A DNA stretch of 39,531 nucleotides from Verrucomicrobiaceae bacterium (GTDB taxonomy: Bacteria; Verrucomicrobiota; Verrucomicrobiia; Chthoniobacterales; Terrimicrobiaceae): assembly GCA_007280915.1 (NCBI GenBank), contig QYQL01000053.1:1-39531 (forward strand), written 5' to 3'. Numbering within the stretch: the stretch's first letter is position 1; every line of letters starts with the position of its first letter. This document shows positions 1-8,411 of this stretch, piece after piece. The notes below the pieces were generated by a model, which saw only the letters and a list, made by a program, of their open reading frames with translations, searched no databases and had not been told where the DNA came from. A program made the translations under genes and the position numbers.

Positions 1-1072
1 CCGAGACCGCCTGCGCACGGGTCAAGTGGACCGGCATTTCAAAAACCGACTCCGCCACCTCGCGGATCCCCCGGATGCAGCTGCAGCCGCCGGTGATCAT
101 CACGCCAGATCCCAACAGATGCTCTGGAACCTCCCCGGCAAGCCGCTTGCGAAGAAGCGCGAACAATTCCTGGAGCCGCGCATGGATGATCATGTTCAGC
201 ATTTCCCGCTCGACCTCCTTGCCGGAAAATCCCGTATCGTTTTTCAGGACGATATTTTCCCCGGGGAGGGATTTTCCGAGAATTGCCGAGCCCTCCTCGA
301 TCTTGAGCTTCTCCGCGCGGGTGATCGGGATGCGCAGGCCGATCGAGATGTCGTTGGTGATATGGTCGCCGCCCACCGCGAGAACCCCGCTGTGGCGGAC
401 GGCCCCGTCGAGGTAGACGATGTAATCCGTGACCCCGCCGCCGATGTCGATGACGAGCGCCCCGGATTCCTTCTGGTGCCGGCCGAGCACGACCTGAGCG
501 GAGGCCAGCGAGTTGACTACCACGTCCTCGACTTCGATGTGGCATTCCTTCACGCAGCGGATCGAATTCTGGATGCGGTTCGTCACCCCGTGGATGATGT
601 GAAAATCCGCCTCGAGCCGGCTGCCCAGCATGCCCACCGGATTGAGAACCCCCTCCTGGCCGTCCACGTAGTAATGCTGGATGATCGAATGGAGGATGGC
701 ATTTTCCTTCGGCAGGCTGATTTCCTTCGCCTTGTATTCGACCTCCTGGATTTCCTCCTCGGTGATTTCGCCCCCGTCATCCGGGATGACCACCGAGCCG
801 CGGTTGTTGAAGCTCTGGATGTGGCTTCCAGTGACGGCGAGCCAGACGCTCTTGATCTCGACGTCGCTTTTTTCCTCGGCATCCGAGAGCGCCTCGCGCA
901 CGCAGTTACAGGCGTTTTCGAGATCCACAATCTCCCCCTTGCGCACCCCGCGCGAAGGGGCCTCGCCGACCCCGAGGAGACGGACATCCCCATCCTCGCG
1001 ACACTCCGCAACCACGGCACATACCTTTGTTGTGCCGATCTCCAACCCCACATGGATGTCGTCGCGAGCCAT
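1..1072 (-). CDS. ftsA: Cell division protein FtsA (3' end beyond window)
   Basis: Actin-like ATPase that tethers FtsZ filaments to the inner face of the cytoplasmic membrane and recruits later divisome proteins. I translated the minus strand from the ATG at 1072: the protein opens MARDDIHVGLEIGTTKV, the phosphate-1 loop of FtsA, followed by the GVGEAPSRGVRKGEIVD region and a 1C-type domain with EEEIQEVEYKAKEI. About 357 codons are present. FtsA is usually a little over 400 residues, so the C-terminal end with the membrane-targeting helix lies outside. The start overlaps the ftsQ stop as TGATG, so translation is probably coupled. ftsZ would be expected next but is not in the window. Confidence 0.93.
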   Translation of the reverse strand, partial: MARDDIHVGLEIGTTKVCAVVAECREDGDVRLLGVGEAPSRGVRKGEIVDLENACNCVREALSDAEEKSDVEIKSVWLAVTGSHIQSFNNRGSVVIPDDGGEITEEEIQEVEYKAKEISLPKENAILHSIIQHYYVDGQEGVLNPVGMLGSRLEADFHIIHGVTNRIQNSIRCVKECHIEVEDVVVNSLASAQVVLGRHQKESGALVIDIGGGVTDYIVYLDGAVRHSGVLAVGGDHITNDISIGLRIPITRAEKLKIEEGSAILGKSLPGENIVLKNDTGFSGKEVEREMLNMIIHARLQELFALLRKRLAGEVPEHLLGSGVMITGGCSCIRGIREVAESVFEMPVHLTRAQAVS

Positions 1073-2013
1073 CAGTTTTTTCTTTCCGTTGAATTTTGCG
1101 CGGTCCGGGAGGGCGGTCCCGCAACCTGGACAAACGTGACCGGCGTGTTCCGTCGAACCATCAGGTTGACGGATTCTAGCTCACGTCCGCTCTCGCGGCA
1201 ATGTTCGAGAAGCTGGCGGAGCCGGGCAAGCTGTTCCGAGAAGTCCTCCGAGGAGAAGGTGACGCGGGCATTCCGGTCGCTGACCACCTCGATGCAATAT
1301 CCCTTCGAGATGTTCATGGTGCGGATGGAAAGGAGGCATTCCGGCCGGCTCTGCACCTCGCGGAGGAGGGCGAGCGCGCTGTGGAGATCCTCATTGTGGA
1401 GCGGCTCCCCGTCCCGGATGTTGTCGCTGCGCACCCCGTAAATCACCGGCAGATGGTAGAACTCCGGCTGGATGATGCGCGGCTTCATGAGGAAGCCCGA
1501 GTCGTCCACCAGAAGGGATTTTTCCGGGTCGAACGGATCGGCATCCTTTTCGAAAGGTGCCACCCAGGCGACCGGGTCGCGCGCCGTGATGGAGATCGCG
1601 ATGTGGTCGGGCAGGTGACGCTCGATGACCACGTAGGCGACCTGCGGGATCGCCCGCAGCGATTTTTCCGCGGCGGCCAGGTCAGCGCGGAAAATATTTT
1701 CGCCCTCCTTGATCCCTGTTTCCTCAAGCGCCTCCTCGCGCGTCATCACGCCATCGAGTTCGAATGTCACCCGCTTGAGCGTGTAGTCGGGGTTCGAGAA
1801 GAAGAACTTGTCGAGAGCGGTGAAGATCCCGACCCATGCGGCCACGGCGAGGCAAACGACCAGGGCGGATGTCCAGAAGATCCCGCCGAGCTTCTGCCTC
1901 CGTTCGCGCTTTGCGGTCACGGCGCGGATTTTCACATTCAAGAGATGTTGTCCGCGGCCTCCCGGCCTGAGCCTGCGGTTTCCCGCGACCGTGCGATGAG
2001 TCTTGTGAATCAT
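1072..2013 (-). CDS. ftsQ: Cell division protein FtsQ (POTRA domain)
   Basis: Bitopic divisome protein that links FtsL/FtsB to the cytoplasmic division proteins. A basic cytoplasmic tail (about residues 1-44) is followed by one membrane segment (about 45-65, SALVVCLAVAAWVGIF), then a POTRA domain (FELDGVMTREEALEETGI) and the FtsQ domain with RHLPDHIAISITARDPVAW. The frame is open to 2055, but I chose the ATG at 2013 because it overlaps the ddl stop as ATGA, the pattern used throughout this cluster. The result is 313 residues. The sequence family is weakly conserved, but context and architecture are clear. Confidence 0.88.
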   Translation of the reverse strand: MIHKTHRTVAGNRRLRPGGRGQHLLNVKIRAVTAKRERRQKLGGIFWTSALVVCLAVAAWVGIFTALDKFFFSNPDYTLKRVTFELDGVMTREEALEETGIKEGENIFRADLAAAEKSLRAIPQVAYVVIERHLPDHIAISITARDPVAWVAPFEKDADPFDPEKSLLVDDSGFLMKPRIIQPEFYHLPVIYGVRSDNIRDGEPLHNEDLHSALALLREVQSRPECLLSIRTMNISKGYCIEVVSDRNARVTFSSEDFSEQLARLRQLLEHCRESGRELESVNLMVRRNTPVTFVQVAGPPSRTAQNSTERKN

Positions 2014-2930
2014 GTCTGGTGTCTGAAAATCGAGAGCCCCGCGATTTCTTCGCAAAGGGCCGGAAAATCGATGCCGGCCACCGCCGCGGCCTTCGGCAGC
2101 AGGCTCGTCTCCGTCATGCCCGGAATGGTGTTGATCTCAAGGACATTGAGCTGTCCGTCCGGAGCCAGCAGAATGTCCACACGCGAATACACCCGCAGGT
2201 CGAGCGCCCGGCAGGCATCGAGCGCGACGCCCTGGATCCTTGCGGTGAGCTCCGGTGAAATCGCGGCCGGCACGTGGTATTCCGAGGCGCCCTTGGTATA
2301 TTTGTGCTCGTAGTCGTAGAATCCCTCGTGAGGGACAATTTCGACGATCGGGAGCGCCGTCGTTCCGAGCACGCCAACCGTCAGTTCCCGGCCTTTGAAA
2401 AACTCCTCGACGAGCACGCAGTCTCCGTATTGGAAGCAATCCCCGAGTGCCGCCGCCATGGCTTCGGGAGCATCCACGATATGCACGCCCACGCTGGAAC
2501 CCTGGCGGGGCGCCTTGACCACGCACGGGAAGCCGAAATCGGGATCTTCGCCCCGGCGGAGACTTTTCCATGGCGCGGTCGGGACGCCTGCGCGGTCGAA
2601 GTGGATCTTCGTCTCGATCTTGTCGAATGCCAACCGGCTGCCCTCCGCATTTTCCCCGGTGTAGGGCACGTCCATTGAGTCGAGCAGGTGTTGGAGGTCG
2701 CCGTCCTCGCCGAATGTGCCGTGGATGATGTTGAAAACGAGCCGTGTGCCCGGGGGAATTTGAAACCCCGGTCCGGTGACATCCATCTCGGTGATGAGTG
2801 CTCCGCACTTGCGCAGCGCGCCGGCCACGGCCGTTCCCGAACGCAGCGAGACATCGCGCTCCGTTCCCGGCCCTCCCATCATGAGGGCAACCGGCATGCC
2901 ATCCAGAATTCCAGTGAACTGCCTTTTCAT
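2010..2930 (-). CDS. ddl: D-alanine--D-alanine ligase
   Basis: ATP-grasp enzyme joining two D-alanines for the end of the peptidoglycan stem peptide, in the cytoplasm. It has 306 residues, normal for Ddl. Visible motifs are GTERDVS (about 22-28, with the catalytic Glu), HGTFGEDG (70-77), the GSSVGV ATP loop (144-149), the YDYEHKY loop that covers the substrate (205-211), and EINTIPGMT (265-273). The start overlaps the end of the murC-murB fusion as ATGA, and its stop overlaps ftsQ. Whether it makes D-Ala-D-Ala or D-Ala-D-Lac was not resolved, but the Tyr-containing loop favours D-Ala-D-Ala. Confidence 0.94.
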   Translation of the reverse strand: MKRQFTGILDGMPVALMMGGPGTERDVSLRSGTAVAGALRKCGALITEMDVTGPGFQIPPGTRLVFNIIHGTFGEDGDLQHLLDSMDVPYTGENAEGSRLAFDKIETKIHFDRAGVPTAPWKSLRRGEDPDFGFPCVVKAPRQGSSVGVHIVDAPEAMAAALGDCFQYGDCVLVEEFFKGRELTVGVLGTTALPIVEIVPHEGFYDYEHKYTKGASEYHVPAAISPELTARIQGVALDACRALDLRVYSRVDILLAPDGQLNVLEINTIPGMTETSLLPKAAAVAGIDFPALCEEIAGLSIFRHQT

Positions 2931-5209
2931 AAATCCACTCCCACAATCTGAACCTCGGTTTCCAGCTTGATCCCGTGCGCCCGTTCGGCCGCGGCCTTGA
3001 TCTCCCCGATCAATGTCAGCACCTCCTCGGCGGTGGCGCCCCCGTCGTTCACGATGAAATTTCCATGAACCTCGGAAACCCGCGCGCGTCCGACCGAGAA
3101 ATTTTTGAAGCCGAGCTCCTCGATCAGGCGGCCGGCCGGAATGGATCCCGGGTTCTTGAAGATGCAGCCCGCGCTGGCGGCCACCGGCTGGGATTCCCGC
3201 CGCTTTGCGACCGAGGTCTCGATCAGGCGGTCGATGTCCTCGCGCGTCGAGGGGGTCCCCTTCATCACCGCGGACAGTGCGAAATTCTCCCGCAGCATCG
3301 GAACGCTCCGGTATTGGACTTCGATTTCGGCCGGTGTCCGCATGAAAATATTTCCATCATGGTCGCAGAACCGCACGCGGACGACCTGGTCGAACGTCTG
3401 CGCGCCCATCGCTCCGGCATTCATGCGGAGCCCGCCGCCGAGGTTTCCGGGAATGCCCTCCATCCACTCGAATCCGCCGAGATTTGCCGAGCGGGCGAGC
3501 GCGCTCAGTTGCTTGAACTTCACTCCGACCCCGGCGGTGATCTCCTCGCCGTTCACTTCGTGGCGCAGGAATTCTCCGCGGGCGAGATGGGCGACGACGC
3601 CGGGGATGCCGCCGTCGCGCACGAGCAGGTTCGATCCGCGGCCCATGACCATGAATGGCAGGCCCTCGTCGAAGCAGAATTGGACAAGGTCCGCGAACCC
3701 CTCCTCGGTTTCGGGCTCGGCCCAGAACTGGGCTGGCCCACCGACCCGCATCGTGGTGTGCCGGGAGAGCGGTTCGTGAAGCTTGATGACCCCCGGCCCC
3801 ATGACTGCGAGAAGCTTTTCGCGCGTGGCGAGATCTCCGGCAAGCCGCGTCCCGGCCTCATGAATATTGCCAGCACCGAGGCTGATGACGAGGTCGCCGT
3901 TTTCGATCACGGCAGCGGCCGCGCGGTGCACATGCGAAACTTCCGCCACATGTTCCGCCGCCGCGTGCCCGTTGGCATGGAGGGCCTCGACAATCGTTGC
4001 TCCCGAAACCCCAGGAAGCGGTTTTTCGCTCGCGGCATAGACGTCGGTGACGTAGACGCGATCCGCATCGGAAAATGCCTTCCCGAAATCGTCCTTCAGC
4101 GCGAGTGTCCGCGTGAACCGGTGGGGCTGAAACATCGCGATGACCCGCTTCCATCCGCCCGTCCGCGCGGTGGCGAGCGTCGCCGCGATTTCTGTCGGAT
4201 GGTGCCCGTAATCATCCACGATGAGGTGGTTCACCGACTCATAGCGGATTTCAAAACGTCTCCGCGCGCCGCGGAAGGAATCGAGGGCCGATGCGATTTT
4301 GTCGAACGGGATGCCGAGTTCGGTCGCCAGGGCGACAACCGCCAAGGCGTTCATCGCATTGTGCGCACCCGGGATGTTGAGGGCAATTTCCCCGAGGCGG
4401 GTTCCCTCGCGGGAGACAGTGAACCGCGAGCGGAAGTTTTCCGTCTCAAGGTTTGTCATGAGGAATGCCGATTCCGGGGAACTTCCGTAGGAAACCGCCC
4501 CCGGGTGCGCCCGGCAGACCCGCGAGGCTCCCTCGTCGTCGCCGCAATAGAACACTTTCCCCGAGGTTTGCGAAACCAGCTTCAAATAGACCGCGTCAAT
4601 CGCGGCGAGATCCTTGTAAAAATCCAGGTGTTCCGGTTCGATGTTCAGAACGATCGCATGGGTCGGGTGGTAATTGATCAGCGTCCCGTCGCTCTCATCC
4701 CCCTCGGCGACAAAATATTCGCCCTCCGAATCCCAGCGGGCGTTCGTTCCCAGGATCGGAATTTCCGCGCCCACGTAGTGCGAGGGCTTCAACCCACCGG
4801 ACCGTAGCACGTGGGCCGCCATGGCGGACGTCGTTGTCTTGCCGTGCATCCCGCAGACCACGACGCCTTTTTTCACGGCCATGACAGCCGCCAGCGCGTC
4901 GGCTCGCCGGGCCATCGGGATCCCGAGCCTCTGGGCTTCGTCATAGGCCGGGTTGCCCGGCTTGATCGCCGATGAATAGAGCACGATGTCCGCCCCCTGG
5001 ACGCTTTCTGCCGTCTGGGGCGAATAAAAAAGGAGTCCCTTTTTTTGCAGGCGTTCGACCTCGACCGTCACGACCTTGTCCGACCCGCTGACTCGGTGTC
5101 CGAGCGCGAGCAGAAGCGCGGCGATCCCGCTCATTCCGGAGCCGGCCACCCCGATCAGGTGGATATTCCTTGGGACGGGTCCGGTCAAAGCCTCCTGAAG
5201 CTCCTTCAT
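2927..5209 (-). CDS. murC-murB: Fused MurC-MurB: UDP-MurNAc--L-Ala ligase / UDP-MurNAc dehydrogenase
   Basis: One 760-residue protein carries two cytoplasmic steps. Residues about 1-465 are MurC, the Mur ligase adding L-Ala to UDP-MurNAc: a Rossmann start HLIGVAGSGMSGIA, the P-loop GMHGKTTTS (120-128), AEGDESDGT, and the DDYGHHPTEI and FQPHRFTRT motifs. Residues about 470-760 are MurB, the FAD enzyme reducing UDP-GlcNAc-enolpyruvate to UDP-MurNAc: HTTMRVGGPAQFW, GRGSNLLVRDGG, EGIPGNLGGGLRMNAGAMG and the C-terminal LETEVQIVG with the catalytic Glu. It is the shorter type II MurB. At about residue 682 the usual proton-donor Ser is Cys (SAGCIFKNP). ATGA overlaps occur at both ends. Confidence 0.95.
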   Translation of the reverse strand: MKELQEALTGPVPRNIHLIGVAGSGMSGIAALLLALGHRVSGSDKVVTVEVERLQKKGLLFYSPQTAESVQGADIVLYSSAIKPGNPAYDEAQRLGIPMARRADALAAVMAVKKGVVVCGMHGKTTTSAMAAHVLRSGGLKPSHYVGAEIPILGTNARWDSEGEYFVAEGDESDGTLINYHPTHAIVLNIEPEHLDFYKDLAAIDAVYLKLVSQTSGKVFYCGDDEGASRVCRAHPGAVSYGSSPESAFLMTNLETENFRSRFTVSREGTRLGEIALNIPGAHNAMNALAVVALATELGIPFDKIASALDSFRGARRRFEIRYESVNHLIVDDYGHHPTEIAATLATARTGGWKRVIAMFQPHRFTRTLALKDDFGKAFSDADRVYVTDVYAASEKPLPGVSGATIVEALHANGHAAAEHVAEVSHVHRAAAAVIENGDLVISLGAGNIHEAGTRLAGDLATREKLLAVMGPGVIKLHEPLSRHTTMRVGGPAQFWAEPETEEGFADLVQFCFDEGLPFMVMGRGSNLLVRDGGIPGVVAHLARGEFLRHEVNGEEITAGVGVKFKQLSALARSANLGGFEWMEGIPGNLGGGLRMNAGAMGAQTFDQVVRVRFCDHDGNIFMRTPAEIEVQYRSVPMLRENFALSAVMKGTPSTREDIDRLIETSVAKRRESQPVAASAGCIFKNPGSIPAGRLIEELGFKNFSVGRARVSEVHGNFIVNDGGATAEEVLTLIGEIKAAAERAHGIKLETEVQIVGVDL

Positions 5210-6324
5210 TTTGCAGCCTCCTTCACGGCTTGTTCCATGACATCGGCAACGTTCTCCGCGGCTGCGGCGGGGGCGATCCTCTTCGCGGCCGCTGACATGC
5301 GCTCGCGGCGGGTATCGTCGGAGAGAAGGTTCGAGATCATCGCGGACAGAGCCTCGGCGTTGGTGCCTTTTTCCGTGAGCATTTCCGCCGCTCCGGCGCG
5401 CACGTAAATTTCCGCATTCGCCGTCTGGTGGTCGTCGGTGGCGAACGGGTAGGGGATGAGGATCGAGGGGAGCGCGAACTTCGAGAGCTCGCTCAGGCTC
5501 GAGGCACCGGCGCGGGAAATGACGAGGTCCGCGGCCGCGTAAGCCTCTTCCATCTGGTGATGGAACGGTGAGACGTGGTGTGGAATTTCATCCCGCTGGT
5601 AATTCGCTGAGGCCAGCCGCTCATCCCTCTCTCCTGTAAGATGGATGATCTGGATATTCGATCCGGCGAGAAGCGGTGCGGCCTTGAAGAGGAGTTGGTT
5701 GATGCCCGCCGCCCCCTGGCTGCCACCCATCGCGAGAAGGGTCTTTTTTTCCGGATCGAGCCGGAACACCTTGAATGCTTCCGTCCGGTCGGGCGGCAGG
5801 CCGAGGTTTTTGCGCACGGGCGTTCCGGTCACGATGCACGAGACTCCTGGGAACCGTGCTTCCGCTTCCTCGAAACCCAGCAGGACTTTTGATGCAAATC
5901 TGGCCGCCAGCCTGTTCGCGCGGCCGGGGATCGCGTTCGATTCGTGGATAAAGGCAGGCAGGCCCTGCATGCGTGCCGCAAGCACCGGGGCGGTGGAGGT
6001 GAAGCCACCCATCCCCAGCACCACAGACGGCCGGAATTTCCGGTAGAATTTCCGGCAATGCGAAAAGCTCTCCCAGAACCTCCGCAAGAACCGCACGGAA
6101 GCGGGAGAGACGATCATGCTCGGCAATCCGATCGAGGGAAGTTTTTCGGATCGGAACTCGGGCCGCGCCTTCAAGGCGGTGGTGTCGATTTCTTTCTCGG
6201 AGACAAAAAGCACGATTTCATGACCCCTCGCGTTGAGGGCTTCCGCAACGGCGAGGCCCGGGAACAGGTGACCCCCGGTTCCGCCACAGGCGATCACGGC
6301 ACGGAATGGCGGCGACTTTGTCAT
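5206..6324 (-). CDS. murG: UDP-GlcNAc:lipid I N-acetylglucosaminyltransferase MurG
   Basis: GT28 enzyme on the inner face of the membrane that adds GlcNAc to lipid I to give lipid II. The 372-residue protein has the N-terminal glycine loop CGGTGGHLFPGLAVAEAL (13-30), VLGMGGFTS (102-110), HESNAIPG (127-134), the UDP-GlcNAc loop MGGSQGAAGIN (199-209) and the RAGASSLSEL signature (271-280). The frame is open far upstream, but that extension is antisense-like sequence inside ftsW. The ATG at 6324 gives a canonical N-terminus and an ATGA overlap with the ftsW stop. The stop overlaps the murC-murB start in the same way. Confidence 0.95.
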   Translation of the reverse strand: MTKSPPFRAVIACGGTGGHLFPGLAVAEALNARGHEIVLFVSEKEIDTTALKARPEFRSEKLPSIGLPSMIVSPASVRFLRRFWESFSHCRKFYRKFRPSVVLGMGGFTSTAPVLAARMQGLPAFIHESNAIPGRANRLAARFASKVLLGFEEAEARFPGVSCIVTGTPVRKNLGLPPDRTEAFKVFRLDPEKKTLLAMGGSQGAAGINQLLFKAAPLLAGSNIQIIHLTGERDERLASANYQRDEIPHHVSPFHHQMEEAYAAADLVISRAGASSLSELSKFALPSILIPYPFATDDHQTANAEIYVRAGAAEMLTEKGTNAEALSAMISNLLSDDTRRERMSAAAKRIAPAAAAENVADVMEQAVKEAAK

Positions 6325-7463
6325 AGGCGTGGCTGGATGCGCGCGCGCAGAAGCGCCGGTGCCAGACGCGGGACGAGCGGTCTGCCCTGACGGTGGATGT
6401 TGACGAGGAGCCCGATCATGAAAAGGCAGACCATGAGGTTCGATCCGCCGTAGCTGATGAATGGCAGCGGCATTCCCTTGTTCGGGAGCAGGGATGTCGT
6501 CACCCCGATGTTCACCGCGGCCTGGAGCGAAATCATCATCACCGCCCCGAAGCCCAGCAGCAGGCCGAAGCGGTCGCGGGCGTTTGCCGCAACCAGAGAG
6601 CCGCACAGGCAGACGACAAGGTATCCCGCAACCGTCACCAGAGTGACGCGCAGCCCGAGTTCCTCCCCGATCATCGGAAAAATAAAATCGGTGTGGGCAT
6701 AGGGAAGGTAGAGCATTTTCTGCCGTCCCTCGCCCAGTCCGAGTCCCTCGACTCCTCCGGAACCGAATGCGATGAGCGCCTGCCATTGCTGCAGTCCCTC
6801 GCCCAGCTTGAATTTTTCCGGGTCCAGAAATGCCATCAGCCGTCCCTGGCGTTCGGAGATGTTCATGGCGAGCATGAGCACGCCCGCCAGTCCGGCCGCA
6901 CCCATCAGCAAAAGCCAGCGCAGCGCGGCTCCCGCCACAAACATCACCGCGACCGCGGTGGCGCCGATGAGCGCGGTGTTGCCGATATCGACCTCCAGAA
7001 GGATCGGGACCAGCAGGATGCCGACGATTCCCATCGGTGCAGCAAACCCCATCAAAAACCCCTTCGATTGTTCCGGAAATTTTGAAAACCACCACGCCAG
7101 GAAAAAGAGTGCGGCGATTTTGGCCAACTCGCTCGGCTGCAGCGCACCCACGCCGATGTTGAGCCACCGGGAGGAGCCGTTGATGCGGAGGCCGATTCCC
7201 GGCGCAAAGCAGAGCAGCAGCAAAACGAATGCGCCCCCGAACCAGATCCACCATGTCTTTTCCCACTGGTGATAATCCACGCAGGCGGCGGTGAAGGCGA
7301 CCACGAGCCCAACGACGAGCCACATGATCTGGCGCTTCACAAAAAAGTAGATGTCGCCGTGGCTGTCGCGCGCAAACGCGCTCGTGCTGAAAAGCATCAC
7401 AAGGCCGAGGGTGATGAGGCCCGCGACCGTCAGGAGAAGAACATGTATGCCGTGCTTTTGCAT
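6321..7463 (-). CDS. ftsW: Septal peptidoglycan glycosyltransferase FtsW (SEDS family)
   Basis: Polytopic SEDS protein that polymerises lipid II at the septum with its partner PBP (FtsI, at 13691-15460). From the ATG at 7463 it has 380 residues and about ten hydrophobic segments. It shows the SEDS features NGSSRWLNIG, QPSELAKIA, the catalytic Asp in AHTDFIF (Asp about 259), IGEELG, and the KGMPLPFISYGGSN signature. A GTG at 7505 would add 14 residues, but 7463 has the far better ribosome site. A gap of 62 bases separates it from the LysM gene, one of only three loose joints in the cluster. Confidence 0.94.
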   Translation of the reverse strand: MQKHGIHVLLLTVAGLITLGLVMLFSTSAFARDSHGDIYFFVKRQIMWLVVGLVVAFTAACVDYHQWEKTWWIWFGGAFVLLLLCFAPGIGLRINGSSRWLNIGVGALQPSELAKIAALFFLAWWFSKFPEQSKGFLMGFAAPMGIVGILLVPILLEVDIGNTALIGATAVAVMFVAGAALRWLLLMGAAGLAGVLMLAMNISERQGRLMAFLDPEKFKLGEGLQQWQALIAFGSGGVEGLGLGEGRQKMLYLPYAHTDFIFPMIGEELGLRVTLVTVAGYLVVCLCGSLVAANARDRFGLLLGFGAVMMISLQAAVNIGVTTSLLPNKGMPLPFISYGGSNLMVCLFMIGLLVNIHRQGRPLVPRLAPALLRARIQPRL

Positions 7464-7470
7464 GGTCCAA

Positions 7471-7477
7471 CCTCCCC
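7471..7477 (-). promoter_or_regulatory. Shine-Dalgarno site that decides the ftsW start
   Basis: On the minus strand GGGGAGG lies seven bases before the ATG at 7463. The alternative GTG at 7505 has no comparable purine tract, so the shorter FtsW is preferred. Most other genes in the cluster lack such a site and appear to rely on coupling. Confidence 0.6.
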
Positions 7478-7525
7478 GCCTGCCGCCGGCGCGTGTTTCG
7501 ATCACGCCGGTGGGGCGGGTGAATT

Positions 7526-8404
7526 TCAGGGAATGGTCAGCTTTTGTCCGATTTGGAGTTTTGTGGGATCTTCGATTTTGTTGATTTTCAGAAGCTCATT
7601 GTAGCTTACCTTCAACTTTTTTGCGATCGAGTAGGGGTTGTCCCCCTTGGCGACCGTGTAGGTTCCCCCGACCGCGGCGGCCTTCTTCTCTTCCTTGGCG
7701 GAGGGGCTTGCCGCTGGCTTCGCCGCCTGGGGTGCCGCTGCCGCGACAGGGGCGGCTTTCGCGGTTACCACCGTCGGGGAGGTTTTGCCGGAGGCAGCCG
7801 GAGTGACCGCCTTCGGCGCGGGCTTCGTCTCGGTGACCTTGGCAACCGGAGCGCTTTCTTTGACTGGAGCCGCCTTGGTGTCCGCCGCCGGTTTGGATGA
7901 AATTTTCAAAACCTGTCCGACGCGGATGGTTTTGGTCGTTTCCAAGCCGTTTGCCTGCTCGATGGCCTCCACCGAGGTTTTGTGCTGCGCAGCGATCTTG
8001 GTCAGCGTGTCGCCGGCTGCCACGGTATGCGTGATACTTGCAACAGGAGGGCTGGCTGGCGCCTTTGCCTCCGGCTTTGTCGCGACGGGCGGCGTGGATT
8101 TTTCCGATACCTCGGACACGGCGGCGGGGCGTGTCTCCTGTTTTTCGGCAACCGGTGCTTTCTTTTTGTCTGCGGCAGGATGGCTGGTCTTGAGGGTGTT
8201 GAACGCGAAGACCCCTCCGACGGCGAGGACGTGGAGGACGAGGACCACGATCAGCGCGTGGGAGAACTTCATGTTCGGCTCGGCTCCCCCCTCGTAATCA
8301 TCGATCTCCTCCTCGCGAGCGGCGGCGCGGGCGTGGAGGGGGCGGATCATTCTCCGGGGTGCCCGGCGCGGTGCGGGCGGACGTGTGGTGGGTTTCATTT
8401 TCAT
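7526..8404 (-). CDS. Membrane-anchored double-LysM protein in the division cluster
   Basis: A 292-residue protein with a basic cytoplasmic tail (about 1-47, rich in Arg and Pro), one transmembrane segment (about 49-68, LIVVLVLHVLAVGGVFAF), an Ala/Lys/Pro-rich linker, a LysM domain (about 125-168, HTVAAGDTLTKIA ... IRVGQVLKI), a second low-complexity linker and a C-terminal LysM (about 248-291, YTVAKGDNPYSIA ... LQIGQKLTIP). LysM binds GlcNAc-containing glycans, so it should bind septal peptidoglycan in the periplasm. It starts seven bases after the murD stop and precedes ftsW. The layout recalls FtsN, with LysM in place of SPOR; that role is inference. The frame stays open upstream inside murD, but only the ATG at 8404 or 8398 makes sense. 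Confidence 0.85.
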   Translation of the reverse strand: MKMKPTTRPPAPRRAPRRMIRPLHARAAAREEEIDDYEGGAEPNMKFSHALIVVLVLHVLAVGGVFAFNTLKTSHPAADKKKAPVAEKQETRPAAVSEVSEKSTPPVATKPEAKAPASPPVASITHTVAAGDTLTKIAAQHKTSVEAIEQANGLETTKTIRVGQVLKISSKPAADTKAAPVKESAPVAKVTETKPAPKAVTPAASGKTSPTVVTAKAAPVAAAAPQAAKPAASPSAKEEKKAAAVGGTYTVAKGDNPYSIAKKLKVSYNELLKINKIEDPTKLQIGQKLTIP

Positions 8405-8411
8405 GGGTCGA

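Noticed and set aside
2975-4807. Plus-strand open frame of 610 codons opposite the murC-murB fusion
   Set aside because: It is antisense to a gene with clear motifs on the minus strand, its product is rich in Arg, His and Asp with no recognisable domain, and it is explained by the high third-position G+C of the real gene. The same holds for 26-1441 opposite ftsA/ftsQ.
6325-7470. Upstream extension of the murG frame through ftsW
   Set aside because: The added residues are Arg/Gly/Ala-rich and match no MurG N-terminus. The ATG at 6324 gives the canonical start and an ATGA overlap with ftsW.
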